64,000 nucleotides of DNA from Parvularcula oceani. Lineage in GTDB: Bacteria; Pseudomonadota; Alphaproteobacteria; Caulobacterales; Parvularculaceae. Shown here in pieces: positions 1 to 7,328 of the stretch; position 1 is the stretch's first letter; each line of letters begins with the position of its first letter. The notes below the pieces were generated by a model that saw nothing but the letters and a program-made list of their open reading frames with translations, did not search any database and was not told where the DNA came from. The position numbers and the translations under genes are program-made. Where the stretch lies: contig NZ_JPHU01000009.1 in assembly GCF_000733125.1 (NCBI RefSeq), forward strand, positions 1 through 64,000. Direction: 5' to 3'.

Positions 1-142
1 CGCCGCCCTCTTCGTGCTCCTCGTCCGTGCCTTGGCCGATCGCTGTCTCGGCGTCAGCTTCCGGTTCCTGGGAATTGCTGTCGCCGCAGGCGGCCAGGGC
101 GACGAGGAGGGCGATCATGGATGCGGTTCTGAGCACGGTCAT
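1..142 (-). CDS. Metal-efflux RND periplasmic adaptor, N-terminal fragment (CzcB-like lipoprotein)
   Basis: Only the first 47 codons lie in the window; the gene runs off the left edge. The visible N-terminus has a short hydrophobic stretch ending in the lipobox LAAC, so the protein should be a lipoprotein anchored in the inner membrane. After the Cys comes an acidic stretch with a His (DEEHEEGG), as is common at the N-terminus of CzcB-type adaptors. Its ATG overlaps the stop codon of the upstream outer-membrane gene (ATGA), so the two are translationally coupled. The adaptor call rests on this context plus the lipobox. A downstream RND pump gene is expected outside the window. Confidence 0.6.
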   Translation of the reverse strand, partial: MTVLRTASMIALLVALAACGDSNSQEPEADAETAIGQGTDEEHEEGG

Positions 143-1476
143 CGATCCGTCTCCTGACAGAATGTAGGTGAGAATGGCGGTAGTCCGGCCAGGGCGCTGA
201 CGTCCGCTTCAGCGTCCCTGGCAGCGAAGCCAGCAGCGATGACGGCGCGCTGAACGCCGATGAAGGTCGCCTGCGCGTCGAGGGCCGTCGTCAGGTCGAA
301 CTTGCCGGCGCGGTAGCCGGTCCGGGCCGCGTCGGCTGCGGCCCGGGCGGCAGGCAATGCCTCATCGGCCAGCGCCGCGCGCCTCCTGTCCGTCGTGCGA
401 GCGGTGACAAGCGCCCTCTGGGCCTGACCCATCAGCCGGGCAGCCGTAGTGCCCGCACGATAGTCCGCGCCGCGGGCGCGAGCCGCTGCGGCGCGCCGGT
501 TGCCCTGGTTCCGGTCGAAGAGCGGCAGAGGAACACTCACTCCAGCGACAAGCGCTTCCGTCCCGTCACCTTCGAAGCGCCTGACGCCAAGGGTCGCCGT
601 CAGGTCGGGATAAGCGTTCGCCCTCGCGGCCCGCCTCTCGGTGAAGCGAGCCTCACGGTCGGCCTCAGCGAAACGCAGCTCTGGATGGTCTCGCACCCGC
701 TCGGCTACGAGACTGGGCGAGGGCAGAGTGATCGGCGCCAGGAGGTCGGCGGTCTGGATGGCGGCGGGCTCGCTGCCGCCCCAGAAGCTCGACAGCGCAA
801 AGGCGAGCGCCTCGGCCTGAGCCCGTGCGGCCGCTGCAGCAGCGTCTGCGTCTGCCCGAGCGGCGACAGCGCGGTCGAGCGCGGTGCCAGGGCTTTTTCC
901 GGCCTCGACACGAGCGCCGACCGCGTCGGCAAGTTGCCCAGACAAGACAGCGGCTTCTTCGGCGAGTGCGGCTGCCTGCTCGGCAGCGGCGAGCTCGTAG
1001 AAGACGGACGCCGCCTCGCGCTCCAGAGCCCGCAACGTCGCGTCGCGGTCAGCCTCGGCAAGGGCGGCGCGAGCGAGCGCGGCACGCCGCTCTGCACGCC
1101 GCTTCCCGCCCAGACGGAAAGTCTGGCCGATCGACACCGTCGTCTCGGCGAAGTCGTAGCCCGGTAGAGGACTTGCGCCGCCGAAAGCGTCACCGGCAAA
1201 GTTCTCAGCTTCGACGGAGAGGACAGGGTTGGTCCACAGACCGGCCTGCTGAGCCTCATGGCCCTGCGCGACAGCTTCCAGGGCTGCGCTTTGCACCTCC
1301 GGTGATGCGGCGCGGACGGCTTCCAAAACCGCTGGCAGGGAATATGGCTCGTTCGCCGGCAAGAGGTTGCCGATCTGTTCCGTCGCACCGGAGCAAACCT
1401 CCTGTGCGACCGCTGGCACGGCCGTCAGGTTGGCGAGAACCGCGATCGCGGCTCCGCCAAGATAGGGGGATGGCAT
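139..1476 (-). CDS. TolC-family outer-membrane factor of a heavy-metal RND efflux system (CzcC-like)
   Basis: The 445-residue product has a signal peptide (cleavage likely after residues 20-24, AVPAVAQ). Two Ala/Glu/Arg-rich helical halves follow, each resembling an OEP/TolC repeat: about residues 50-230, with the family-typical ELAAAEQ helix, and about 260-440, with NPVLS-like and PLPLFDRNQGNRRAA signatures. PLPLFDRNQG is characteristic of CzcC/CusC-type proteins. It would form the outer-membrane exit duct of a tripartite pump for divalent metal ions. A Shine-Dalgarno AAGGA lies 6 nt before the ATG. The gene sits between a His-rich small exported protein and a partial adaptor lipoprotein, all under a MerR-type promoter. 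The metal cannot be read from the sequence. Confidence 0.85.
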   Translation of the reverse strand: MPSPYLGGAAIAVLANLTAVPAVAQEVCSGATEQIGNLLPANEPYSLPAVLEAVRAASPEVQSAALEAVAQGHEAQQAGLWTNPVLSVEAENFAGDAFGGASPLPGYDFAETTVSIGQTFRLGGKRRAERRAALARAALAEADRDATLRALEREAASVFYELAAAEQAAALAEEAAVLSGQLADAVGARVEAGKSPGTALDRAVAARADADAAAAAARAQAEALAFALSSFWGGSEPAAIQTADLLAPITLPSPSLVAERVRDHPELRFAEADREARFTERRAARANAYPDLTATLGVRRFEGDGTEALVAGVSVPLPLFDRNQGNRRAAAARARGADYRAGTTAARLMGQAQRALVTARTTDRRRAALADEALPAARAAADAARTGYRAGKFDLTTALDAQATFIGVQRAVIAAGFAARDAEADVSALAGLPPFSPTFCQETDR

Positions 1477-1530
1477 AGAAGTTCCTTCGCGTGAATGACC
1501 ATTGGACGCGCCAGATGGCGCAGCGTCAGG

Positions 1531-1875
1531 TCAGACCCGCGGGGGACGGAACAGGCCGTTCGGCAGCGACAAGCGAATGCCGAAAGCATCAGTGAAGATC
1601 GTTGCAATCGAGCGCGGTGGTGAGAGCCGAACCACATGGGTTGCAGACCCTAACGCGTGCCCATGACAATGACCGCATGCGGTCTGCGCCGGATGATCGT
1701 GCCCGTCGTTGTCGCTGTGTCCACGCAGGTCGTCGATCTGCGAAGACGCAGCGCAAGCGTCATCGGTCGCACCCCTCTCAGCGGCTCCCACTCCCATTGG
1801 GGCAGCAATCATAGCGACGGCCAGAAAGGCCGACAGCCAGATCCTCAGGACCGACAGGGGCGGGCGGAAGCTCAT
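1531..1875 (-). CDS. Small exported His/Cys-containing protein of the metal-efflux operon
   Basis: The 114-residue protein has a hydrophobic signal segment (residues 10-31) followed by an Asp/His-rich part (GHSDNDGHDHPAQ) and a CGHCHGH cluster near the middle, a plausible metal-binding patch. I recognise no defined family; similar short His-rich proteins precede czcCBA genes in alphaproteobacteria. It is the first gene after the MerR-type promoter at 1919-1949 and lies 54 bp upstream of the CzcC-like gene. It is therefore probably the first cistron of the efflux operon and may sense or buffer metal in the periplasm (inference). No strong Shine-Dalgarno is visible before the ATG. Confidence 0.65.
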   Translation of the reverse strand: MSFRPPLSVLRIWLSAFLAVAMIAAPMGVGAAERGATDDACAASSQIDDLRGHSDNDGHDHPAQTACGHCHGHALGSATHVVRLSPPRSIATIFTDAFGIRLSLPNGLFRPPRV

Positions 1876-1918
1876 CGGGAGGCAGTTATCCGATCTTCGT
1901 CAAAGAATGTTGACTCAA

Positions 1919-1949
1919 TGTCTAACCCCTACAGCCGCTGGAGGGTCAA
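1919..1949 (-). promoter_or_regulatory. MerR-type promoter/operator for the czc-like operon
   Basis: Read on the minus strand there is a -35 TTGACC (1944-1949), a 19-bp spacer and a -10 TAGACA (1919-1924). The spacer contains CAGCGGCTG flanked by the half-sites CTCC and GGGGT. A 19-20-bp spacer is the hallmark of promoters that MerR activators unwind. The -35 overlaps the last codons of merR. Transcription would start near 1912 and read into the small exported protein. Confidence 0.75.
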
Positions 1950-2413
1950 CCGTTTTCTCGGTTCGGTATCACGCTCGCGGAACGATCGGTGCCGTGCGGC
2001 TGGGTGCAGTGCCGGTGATCCGTCAGGCTCTCCATGACCGTGCACGTCCCGACCGTGCCGCCCTCGCAGGTCGTGAGCATTCGTTTGAGTTCGGCCTCGA
2101 GGGCTTCGAGGCGGTTCAGGCGCTCGCGCACCGCAGCGAGCTGACGCCGCGCAATGGCGTCGACCGCGGTGCAGGCGCTGCCGGGCTTGGTCTGAAGCGC
2201 GATCAGTTCTTGGATCGCCTCCATCGAGAAGCCAAGGTCACGCGCGTGTCGGATGAAGCCCAAGCGGTCCACGGCGTCGGTGCCGTAGACTCGCTGGCCG
2301 CTCTCGGTGCGGCCCGGATCATCGATCAGGCCAATCGTCTCGTAGTAGCGGATGGTCGTGACCTTCACGCCGGTCTCGCGGGATAGGACGCCAATCGTGC
2401 GCCGTCGCGCCAT
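1946..2413 (-). CDS. MerR-family metal-responsive transcriptional regulator
   Basis: The start is placed at the ATG giving MARRRTIGVLS. The upstream in-frame Met would put 19 codons inside the divergent promoter. Residues 3-75 form the winged-helix MerR domain (IGVLSRETGVKVTTIRYYETIGLI, then an RVYGTDAVDRLGFIRHARDLGFS-like part). Next comes the dimerisation helix and a C-terminal segment with Cys in GSAC, TTCEGG, GTCTV and HRHC, candidate metal ligands. It resembles the ZntR/CueR/PbrR/CadR branch. Matching operators lie on both sides: one drives the CDF gene divergently, the other drives the czc-like operon downstream. The inducing metal is not decidable by eye. Confidence 0.88.
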   Translation of the reverse strand: MARRRTIGVLSRETGVKVTTIRYYETIGLIDDPGRTESGQRVYGTDAVDRLGFIRHARDLGFSMEAIQELIALQTKPGSACTAVDAIARRQLAAVRERLNRLEALEAELKRMLTTCEGGTVGTCTVMESLTDHRHCTQPHGTDRSASVIPNRENG

Positions 2414-2427
2414 GAGAACTCCGTTCC

Positions 2428-2458
2428 TTGCTTCTACAGCGGCTGTAGGGGTTAGGAG
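2428..2458 (+). promoter_or_regulatory. MerR-type promoter/operator for the CDF transporter
   Basis: A -35 TTGCTT (2428-2433), a 19-bp spacer CTACAGCGGCTGTAGGGGT (2434-2452) and a -10 TAGGAG (2453-2458) are visible. The spacer holds the palindrome CTACAG-CGG-CTGTAG and shares the core CAGCGGCTGTAGGGGTTAG with the promoter at 1919-1949, so the same MerR protein should bind both. It lies between merR and the transporter start. Confidence 0.78.
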
Positions 2459-2487
2459 CTTTCCCTTCAACGCGAAGGAGTACCTTC

Positions 2488-3162
2488 ATGAGCGATTGCT
2501 GCGGCCCGAAGACGTTCGACGGCGCCTCATCCGCCTACAAGCGCGTCCTCTTGGCGGTCATCGCCATCAACGCGGTGATGTTCGCCGTCGAGATGTCCGC
2601 GGGCTTCGCGGCGCAGTCCCAAGCGCTGAAGGCGGACGCGCTGGACTTCGCCGGCGACACCGCGACCTACGCGATCAGCCTCGCCGTCATCGGGTCGAGC
2701 CTGAAGGTCCGGGCCCGGGCCTCCTTGTTCAAGAGCGCTTCGCTCGGCGTCATGGCCGTAGTCATCCTCGCCTTCGCGATCAGTCGCTTCTTCGGCGACA
2801 CGGTGCCCGAGAGCGGTACGATGGGCGTGATCGGCCTTCTGGCCCTCGTTGCGAACGTCGCGAGCCTCCTGCTCCTCCTCCGCTGGCGGCAAGGTGACGC
2901 CAACGTCCGCTCGGTCTGGTTGTGCTCGCGCAACGACGCCATCGGAAACGTCGGGGTGGTCGCCGCCGCGGGGCTGGTGGCGCTGACCGGCTCGGCGTGG
3001 CCCGACCTCGTCATGGCCGCCCTACTTGCAGGGCTCTTCCTTCGTTCCTCTTGGACGATCCTAGGGCAGGCGCGGGCAGAACTTCGCAGGGAGGAAAAGG
3101 ACGAGACATCATCACGAACGTCAAGCCATGCAGCAACATCCTCAAGAGCGAGAATCGTATAA
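2488..3162 (+). CDS. CDF-like cation transporter, truncated form without cytoplasmic domain
   Basis: The 224-residue membrane protein has about six transmembrane helices (near residues 18-40, 46-68, 78-102, 110-133, 143-167 and 170-192) and a short Ser/Arg-rich tail instead of the usual cytoplasmic CDF domain. The N-terminus starts MSDCC, a possible metal-docking Cys pair. The helix-2 site reads D53-x3-D57. The helix-5 position that is normally His reads C146-x3-D150. The family exports Zn, Co, Cd or similar ions by proton antiport. A GAAGGAG Shine-Dalgarno precedes the ATG, and the divergent merR next door indicates metal-inducible expression. Confidence 0.8.
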   Translation: MSDCCGPKTFDGASSAYKRVLLAVIAINAVMFAVEMSAGFAAQSQALKADALDFAGDTATYAISLAVIGSSLKVRARASLFKSASLGVMAVVILAFAISRFFGDTVPESGTMGVIGLLALVANVASLLLLLRWRQGDANVRSVWLCSRNDAIGNVGVVAAAGLVALTGSAWPDLVMAALLAGLFLRSSWTILGQARAELRREEKDETSSRTSSHAATSSRARIV

Positions 3163-3432
3163 GGCCGACCTGATCCAAAAGCAGTGCGATCGCACTTGCG
3201 TCGTCGTCGCCATCGGTCGGCTCCTACTCTTCAGAGATGCACACCATTCTAGCGAAGACCGAAGAGGGGGTAGAGCCTCCTACAAAGAAGGAAAGCCGGT
3301 CCGTCAGAGGTAGAACCACGCCGACTATGGGGCCGGGAACAAGCTTGGCGACACGATTGAACGAAATGATGTGTTGTAGGGGGACGACCCCTGCTACTGG
3401 CGCGCCCGTTGGCGTGAGGTGACACGCTCAAA
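3163..3432. other. Intergenic stretch between the CDF gene and the IS3-family element
   Basis: About 270 bp lie between the transporter stop and the left inverted repeat of the insertion sequence. Only short overlapping reading frames with unusual composition occur, none with a convincing ribosome site. I see no RNA gene, terminator or repeat here. Confidence 0.5.
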
Positions 3433-3461
3433 GTGGTCCAGATCGTAGGTTAGTTTTCGGG
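3433..3461 (+). repeat. Left terminal inverted repeat of the IS3-family element
   Basis: It begins GTGGTCCAG and ends GGTTAGTTTTCGGG, matching the complement of 4626-4654 at most positions. The first transposase gene starts 28 bp inside it. Confidence 0.8.
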
Positions 3462-3489
3462 CGGCTCCGACGAGGAGAAGGAGGTCGCC

Positions 3490-3768
3490 ATGAAGCGCAA
3501 GAGGTACTCGGTCGAGCAGATCGTCGCGGTGTTGAAGCAAGCGGAGATGGGGATGCCGGTGGCGGACTTGGTCCGGCAGACGGGGATCACCGAGCAGACC
3601 TTCTACCGCTGGAAGAAGAGGTACGCCGGGCTCGAGAGCGATCAGGTTCGCGAGCTGAAGCAGGTCCAGGAGGAGAACGCTCGGCTGAAGCGGCTGGTCG
3701 CGGATCTGAGCCTTGACAAGGCCGTGCTGCAGGACGTCCTGTCAAAAAAGTTCCCGGACCGGCGCTGA
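3490..3768 (+). CDS. IS3-family transposase OrfA
   Basis: The 92-residue protein has a helix-turn-helix in residues 5-45 (SVEQIVAVLKQ, then GITEQTFYRWKKRYAGL) and a C-terminal leucine-zipper-like helix (residues 50-85), as in OrfA of IS407-type elements. A GGAGG ribosome site precedes the ATG. The stop overlaps the OrfB start (TGATG). Functional transposase is normally an OrfAB fusion made by -1 frameshifting. OrfA itself looks intact. Confidence 0.9.
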   Translation: MKRKRYSVEQIVAVLKQAEMGMPVADLVRQTGITEQTFYRWKKRYAGLESDQVRELKQVQEENARLKRLVADLSLDKAVLQDVLSKKFPDRR

Positions 3769-4637
3769 TGAAGAAGGTCGTCGCCTACGTGGTGGAGAGC
3801 CACGGCTACAGCGAGCGTCGGGCCTGCAAGCTGACGCGGCAGCACCGGTCCACCCAGCGGAAGGTCCTGACGACCAACCCGCTTCTCGAGTTGCGGCAGC
3901 GGATGCACGAGATCGTCGCCACGAGGGTCCGCTACGGTTATCGGCGCGTCCACACACTGCTCAGGCGAGAGGGCTGGGGCGTCGGTCGCAACCGGCTCTA
4001 TCGAGTGTATCGCGAAGAAGGCCTGGCGCTGCGGTCGAAGCGGCCGCGGCGCCGGAAGATGGCGATGCACCGCGAGGTGCGGTGCCAGCCGACGGCAGCG
4101 AACGAGGCATGGAGCCTGGACTTCGTCCACGACCAGCTGGTGAGCGGGCAGAAGATCAGAGCCCTCACCGTGATCGACGTCTTCACCCGCGAGTGCCTGG
4201 CGATCGGGGTTGGCTACCGGCTTCGCGGCGAGAACGTCGCCGAGGTGCTGAACCGCCTGGTTCGGCTCCGGGGTGCGCCGAAGGCTCTGTTCGCCGACAA
4301 CAGCCTGCCCCGGACCTGATCCGGGGGCGCGGAGTTCACCGGTCAGATCGTCGATCTGTGGGCCTACCACCACAAGGTCCGCCTCGACTTCTCCCGCCCC
4401 GCAACGCCGACCGACAATGCCCATATCGAGTCGTTCAACGGGTCGCTCCGGGACGAGTGCCTGAACGTCCACTGGTTCGAGACACTGGTCGAAGCCCGCC
4501 AGCAGATCGAGAGCTGGCGGGTCGACTTGGGCGAGAGCCGGCCTCACATGGCGCTCGGCAACCTGGCTCCTGCACAATACGCTTTGCAGACCAGGCAACC
4601 GCGTGAGACGATGAGATCATCAGCCCCCGGAAACTAA
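3768..4637 (+). pseudogene. IS3-family transposase OrfB (DDE integrase core), interrupted by an in-frame stop
   Basis: The reading frame shows an HTH_21-like N-terminus, then the integrase core with the three catalytic acidic positions in view: D in WSLDFVHD, D in LFADN and E in HIESFNG. After LFADN the expected residues GAEF are displaced by an extra 24 bp encoding SLPRT-stop-SG. The stop codon is at 4317-4319, and the frame then resumes exactly (GAEFTGQIVDLW) to a TAA at 4635-4637. Without the insertion the protein would be about 280 residues, a normal OrfB length. The copy is therefore probably inactive, because the third catalytic residue lies beyond the stop. Confidence 0.9.
4302..4325. 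repeat. 24-bp palindromic insertion inside orfB
   Basis: The extra sequence contains the inverted repeat CCCCGGA-CCTGA-TCCGGGG (4308-4326). Removing 24 bp restores the conserved DNGAEF motif of IS3 transposases. From general knowledge, palindromes with a CCCCGGA...TCCGGGG core recur between and within genes in many alphaproteobacteria, so this may be a mobile palindromic repeat. Confidence 0.7.
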
Positions 4638-4654
4638 CCCTGGGACCGGACCAC
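4626..4654 (-). repeat. Right terminal inverted repeat of the IS3-family element
   Basis: It is the complement of the left end. It starts CCCGGAAACTAACC inside and ends GGACCAC at the tip. The last codons of orfB (PGN, stop) overlap its inner edge. Confidence 0.8.
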
Positions 4655-4756
4655 CAGACCCAAGCGCCTCATCCAAGCTCCATCCAAACATATCGTCCGG
4701 ACCACTCAGAAGGGAGCAGGCCAGCAGGGCTGAGGAGATGAGTTCGGCCGGGGGGG

Positions 4757-6010
4757 TCAGCGCGCAAAGCTGAATGCGCTTCGTTGGCGCGGCGTGCGGA
4801 TCACGTCGGTCTCTCGAAGCCGACTGCCTCGCCGCTTCGGCCGTCCCCCTGCCGTGAGGATCTCCACCTCGCGCTCTCCCGCGAGCGCCCAGAGTACGTC
4901 GCCGAGCTGACGCTTCGTCGCGGCGGTGCGGTTCACGCGGCCTGCCAACCACGTGCCGAGTTGAAGTCCGTCCGCGGCCCCATCCTCCCAAAGCGCTTCG
5001 GGCACTTCCTCAAAGAGGGAGGAGTGAAGCTTGTTCTCTGCGAACGGGTCGAAGCCGAAGTCGAACATGGCGAGCTGGTCGAGATCGGTCTTGTGCCCGA
5101 GCATACGAAGGGAGCCCGGACCTTGGTGCAAAACGCCGTTTCCGAGTGCCCAGTGCTGTTCCAGCATGACGTCGCGGGCTTTCGGGTGTGCCGACAGGTG
5201 GATGATCCAAATCGCGCGGTGTGCGTCATCACCATGGACGAAGAACGGCGTCGTGAAGGTCGCTCCGATCCGCTCCGTGATCAAGTCGAGGAGGACCTGC
5301 TGCATGAGAACGCGTCCGCCCGCAGCGCCCTTCAAAGCCAGCAAGCGGTCCACATCGTTACGCGTCAGCCCGACCGGTTCGACGGCCTTCAGGAAGCTTG
5401 GCGCGTCGGCGACGTAGTCGAGCAGCCAGTCCGCCGCGAAGGTCAGGATCACCTCGCTCGTCGGAAGTTCCGTCAAGATGCGGCGGACTTGATGCAGGGA
5501 GGCCTGATTGTAGCCAGTCTGGTCGAGGAGGAAGATCGACCGCCCGGTCCGGTGCTGCATCTTCGCTCGTTCGATGATGCCGTCGAGTTCGGCTTCGAAC
5601 GTACCACGGATCAGTGCGCCGCACGGCCCAAGGCCGTTCGCAAGCCCGCGTATGGCCAAGGTCTGCTTGAGATGTTCGAAGGTGTCCCGCCGCTTCTCGA
5701 CGAAGACGTAGCTCGCTTCGATATCGAGCGGCTTGTGCCGGCCATCGTTCAGCACGCGAGCCGCGCGTTCGATCTCCTCCATCATGATCAGCGGCGTGCC
5801 GGGCACAACCTTGCCGTGACGGGTGAAGAGGCCGCCACCTGCGAAGCCGTCGATCAAGGTCAGGCGCATCCGGTCCCGTCGCCGGTCGCCGCCCAAGACT
5901 TCCAGGTAGCGTCGAAGGTACCGACGGATCAGAGCCAGCTTCCGCTCGCTGTGATCCTGAAGGGTAGGGGGCGGGGCGTCCGGTGCCCACTCGAAGCTGT
6001 CACCCTTCAC
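4757..6010 (-). CDS. tcmP: Three-Cys-motif partner protein TcmP
   Basis: The start is the GTG that overlaps the stop of the upstream DUF5131 gene (GTGA), giving 417 residues that begin VKGDSFEW. Residues 52-60 read LIDGFAGGG, close to motif I of SAM-dependent methyltransferases (DxFAGxG). Further on come a MMEEIERA segment, FVEKRRDTFEHL (motif II-like acidic position) and IFLLDQTGYNQ at the place of a methyltransferase motif IV. TcmP proteins are known as regular neighbours of Gp37/Gp68 (DUF5131) three-Cys proteins, but their reaction is not established. A SAM- or nucleotide-binding role is inference from the Rossmann-like motif. The C-terminal half (helical, then a basic tail RPKRRGSR) is not recognisable to me. 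Confidence 0.8.
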   Translation of the reverse strand: MKGDSFEWAPDAPPPTLQDHSERKLALIRRYLRRYLEVLGGDRRRDRMRLTLIDGFAGGGLFTRHGKVVPGTPLIMMEEIERAARVLNDGRHKPLDIEASYVFVEKRRDTFEHLKQTLAIRGLANGLGPCGALIRGTFEAELDGIIERAKMQHRTGRSIFLLDQTGYNQASLHQVRRILTELPTSEVILTFAADWLLDYVADAPSFLKAVEPVGLTRNDVDRLLALKGAAGGRVLMQQVLLDLITERIGATFTTPFFVHGDDAHRAIWIIHLSAHPKARDVMLEQHWALGNGVLHQGPGSLRMLGHKTDLDQLAMFDFGFDPFAENKLHSSLFEEVPEALWEDGAADGLQLGTWLAGRVNRTAATKRQLGDVLWALAGEREVEILTAGGRPKRRGSRLRETDVIRTPRQRSAFSFAR

Positions 6011-6744
6011 CTGAAGTGCTCCACGGGCTTGGGGGGCGCGGGCATCGCGTCGTGTAACTTTCCGTCGAGGAGCCTGCCGCCCGCTTTCGGCGTGAGGCCA
6101 CCCCACTGCTTGAAGAAGAACGGGACGGACGCCGCCGAGCACTGATCGCGAACCGAGCGGACCCAACTTGCCTCGAGCGGCCTCGCCTTCGGTCCCGACT
6201 CTCCGCCGACGATGACCCAGTGGATGCCGTGGAGGTCGAGCGTTCCGACGTCTTCGAGGAGGGGTTCGACAGAGAGGAAGCGGACTGCTGCCGGTGTCCT
6301 TCGAAGCTCTGCGATCCGCGGAACGCCGTAGCGCCTGTCCTCCACGGAGACGCCAAGCCACATGTTCAGCGGGACGCTTCGCGCATCGAAGAAGTCCCGA
6401 AGCCGTTCGCCCCGCTTCGTCAGCACCTGGAACACGTCGAGCGGTTTCTGCCGGATGACATCGATCACCCGCTCGACGTATTCGTCTGGGATCGCGTCGT
6501 GGAACAGGTCAGACATCGAGTTGACGAACCACATGGTCGGCTTCTTGCGCCGGAGTGGTTGGTTCAGCCGATCCGGTTGCAGCGTGACTTCGAAGCCGTT
6601 CTCATACCCCGGCGTTCCCATGGCTGTCAGGCGCTTGGACAGGGTCAGCGCGTAGCAGTGCTTGCATCCCGGCGAGACCTTCGTGCAGCCCGTCACCGGG
6701 TTCCACGTTCGCTCCGTCCACTCGATACCGGTCGTGCCGCTCAT
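6007..6744 (-). CDS. DUF5131 / phage Gp37-Gp68-family three-Cys protein
   Basis: The 245-residue protein begins with IEWTERTWNPVTGC and contains C20-x6-C27-x2-C30 followed by YA, the three-cysteine motif that names the family. It resembles the cluster-binding loop of radical SAM enzymes but with non-canonical spacing. Conserved family segments follow: MWFVNSMSDLFHD, FQVLTKRGERLRDF, WLGVSVED, RFLSVEPLLED, WVIVGGESGPKARP and FFFKQWGG. Members occur in phages, plasmids and islands. It is co-transcribed and translationally coupled with TcmP. The two genes most likely act together, perhaps in nucleic-acid modification or defence (inference; function not established). Confidence 0.88.
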   Translation of the reverse strand: MSGTTGIEWTERTWNPVTGCTKVSPGCKHCYALTLSKRLTAMGTPGYENGFEVTLQPDRLNQPLRRKKPTMWFVNSMSDLFHDAIPDEYVERVIDVIRQKPLDVFQVLTKRGERLRDFFDARSVPLNMWLGVSVEDRRYGVPRIAELRRTPAAVRFLSVEPLLEDVGTLDLHGIHWVIVGGESGPKARPLEASWVRSVRDQCSAASVPFFFKQWGGLTPKAGGRLLDGKLHDAMPAPPKPVEHFR

Positions 6745-6776
6745 CGCACCGTTCCGCTTCTACCTGCCTGCCGCGC

Positions 6777-6805
6777 TTGCCAACAGCGAGACGAACGCAT
6801 ATTTC
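6777..6805 (+). promoter_or_regulatory. Candidate promoter for the HTH/PIN pair
   Basis: TTGCCA (6777-6782), a 17-bp spacer and TATTTC (6800-6805) fit a sigma-70 promoter. Just downstream lie two CACTTA repeats (within 6804-6818) and the palindrome CCCAC-A-GTGGG (about 6819-6829), possible autoregulatory sites. DUF5131 starts 33 bp away on the other strand, so the region is a divergent promoter. Confidence 0.4.
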
Positions 6806-6854
6806 ACTTATTGCACTTACCCACAGTGGGGTGGGTTCGGCAAGGGAGGATGGC

Positions 6855-7304
6855 GTGGCGAACGCAGCGCTCGATCAGAGGACACCGACGGACGAGGAGG
6901 TTGCCGTTGCCTCGCAGGCGGCAAGCCTGATGGCATCTGCGCTCACCGCGAAGGGTCTTCCGTTCACCGTACTGCGTGACGGAGAGAACGTGCGCGTCGA
7001 CCTCTCGCCTTCGGTGGGACAGCTCGTCTTAGACGTCCTCACCCACGTGGGACGAGGCCGCATGGTCACTGTCCTTCCCTACGACGCGGACCTGACGACA
7101 AAGGAGGCGGCCGACCTCCTCAACGTCTCCCGGCCGCACCTAACGAAGCTCCTGACGGACGGACACATTCCGTTCCACAAGGTCGGCTCGCACCGGCGCG
7201 TAAGGGCCGAGGACGTGATCGCGTTCCGTGAGCAGCGCGAGGCGGATCGTGCGGCGGCGCTCGACGAGCTCCAACGCCTCGGCCAGGAGTTCGACGCGAG
7301 CTGA
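6855..7304 (+). CDS. HTH (excisionase/MerR-like) DNA-binding protein, probable antitoxin of the PIN protein
   Basis: I chose the GTG with GGGAGG 5 nt upstream, giving 149 residues (VANAALDQR...); an upstream ATG would add 26 residues without a ribosome site. The N-terminal half (to about residue 75) is unrecognised. Residues 80-130 contain an excisionase-type helix-turn-helix: LTTKEAADLLNVSRPHL then KVGSHRRVRAEDVIAF. The Asp/Glu/Arg-rich C-terminal helix (READRAAALDELQRLG) could be the toxin-neutralising segment. The PIN-domain gene follows after 24 bp. HTH protein plus PIN protein is a recurring toxin-antitoxin arrangement. Confidence 0.75.
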   Translation: MANAALDQRTPTDEEVAVASQAASLMASALTAKGLPFTVLRDGENVRVDLSPSVGQLVLDVLTHVGRGRMVTVLPYDADLTTKEAADLLNVSRPHLTKLLTDGHIPFHKVGSHRRVRAEDVIAFREQREADRAAALDELQRLGQEFDAS

Positions 7305-7328
7305 CCGCTCGCGTCGCCAAGCTGACCA

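Larger units (their letters stand above)
3433..4654 (+). mobile_element. IS3-family insertion sequence (IS407-like group), orfB broken
   Basis: Two overlapping transposase genes lie between imperfect 29-bp inverted repeats at 3433-3461 and 4626-4654. The ends share GTGGTCC at the tip and GGTTAGTTT plus CGGG on the inside. The total of about 1.2 kb fits the IS407 group. No clear target-site duplication is seen: the four bases on the left are AAAG and on the right CCAG. This suggests an old insertion or later rearrangement. Confidence 0.88.

Noticed and set aside
3426-4660. Target-site duplication flanking the IS3-family element
   Set aside because: Left AAAG and right CCAG do not match, and shifting the ends by one base does not help.
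6010-6361. N-terminal extension of TcmP by 117 codons
   Set aside because: It lies inside the DUF5131 gene in another frame, is Arg/Pro-rich, and the GTGA overlap gives a natural start.
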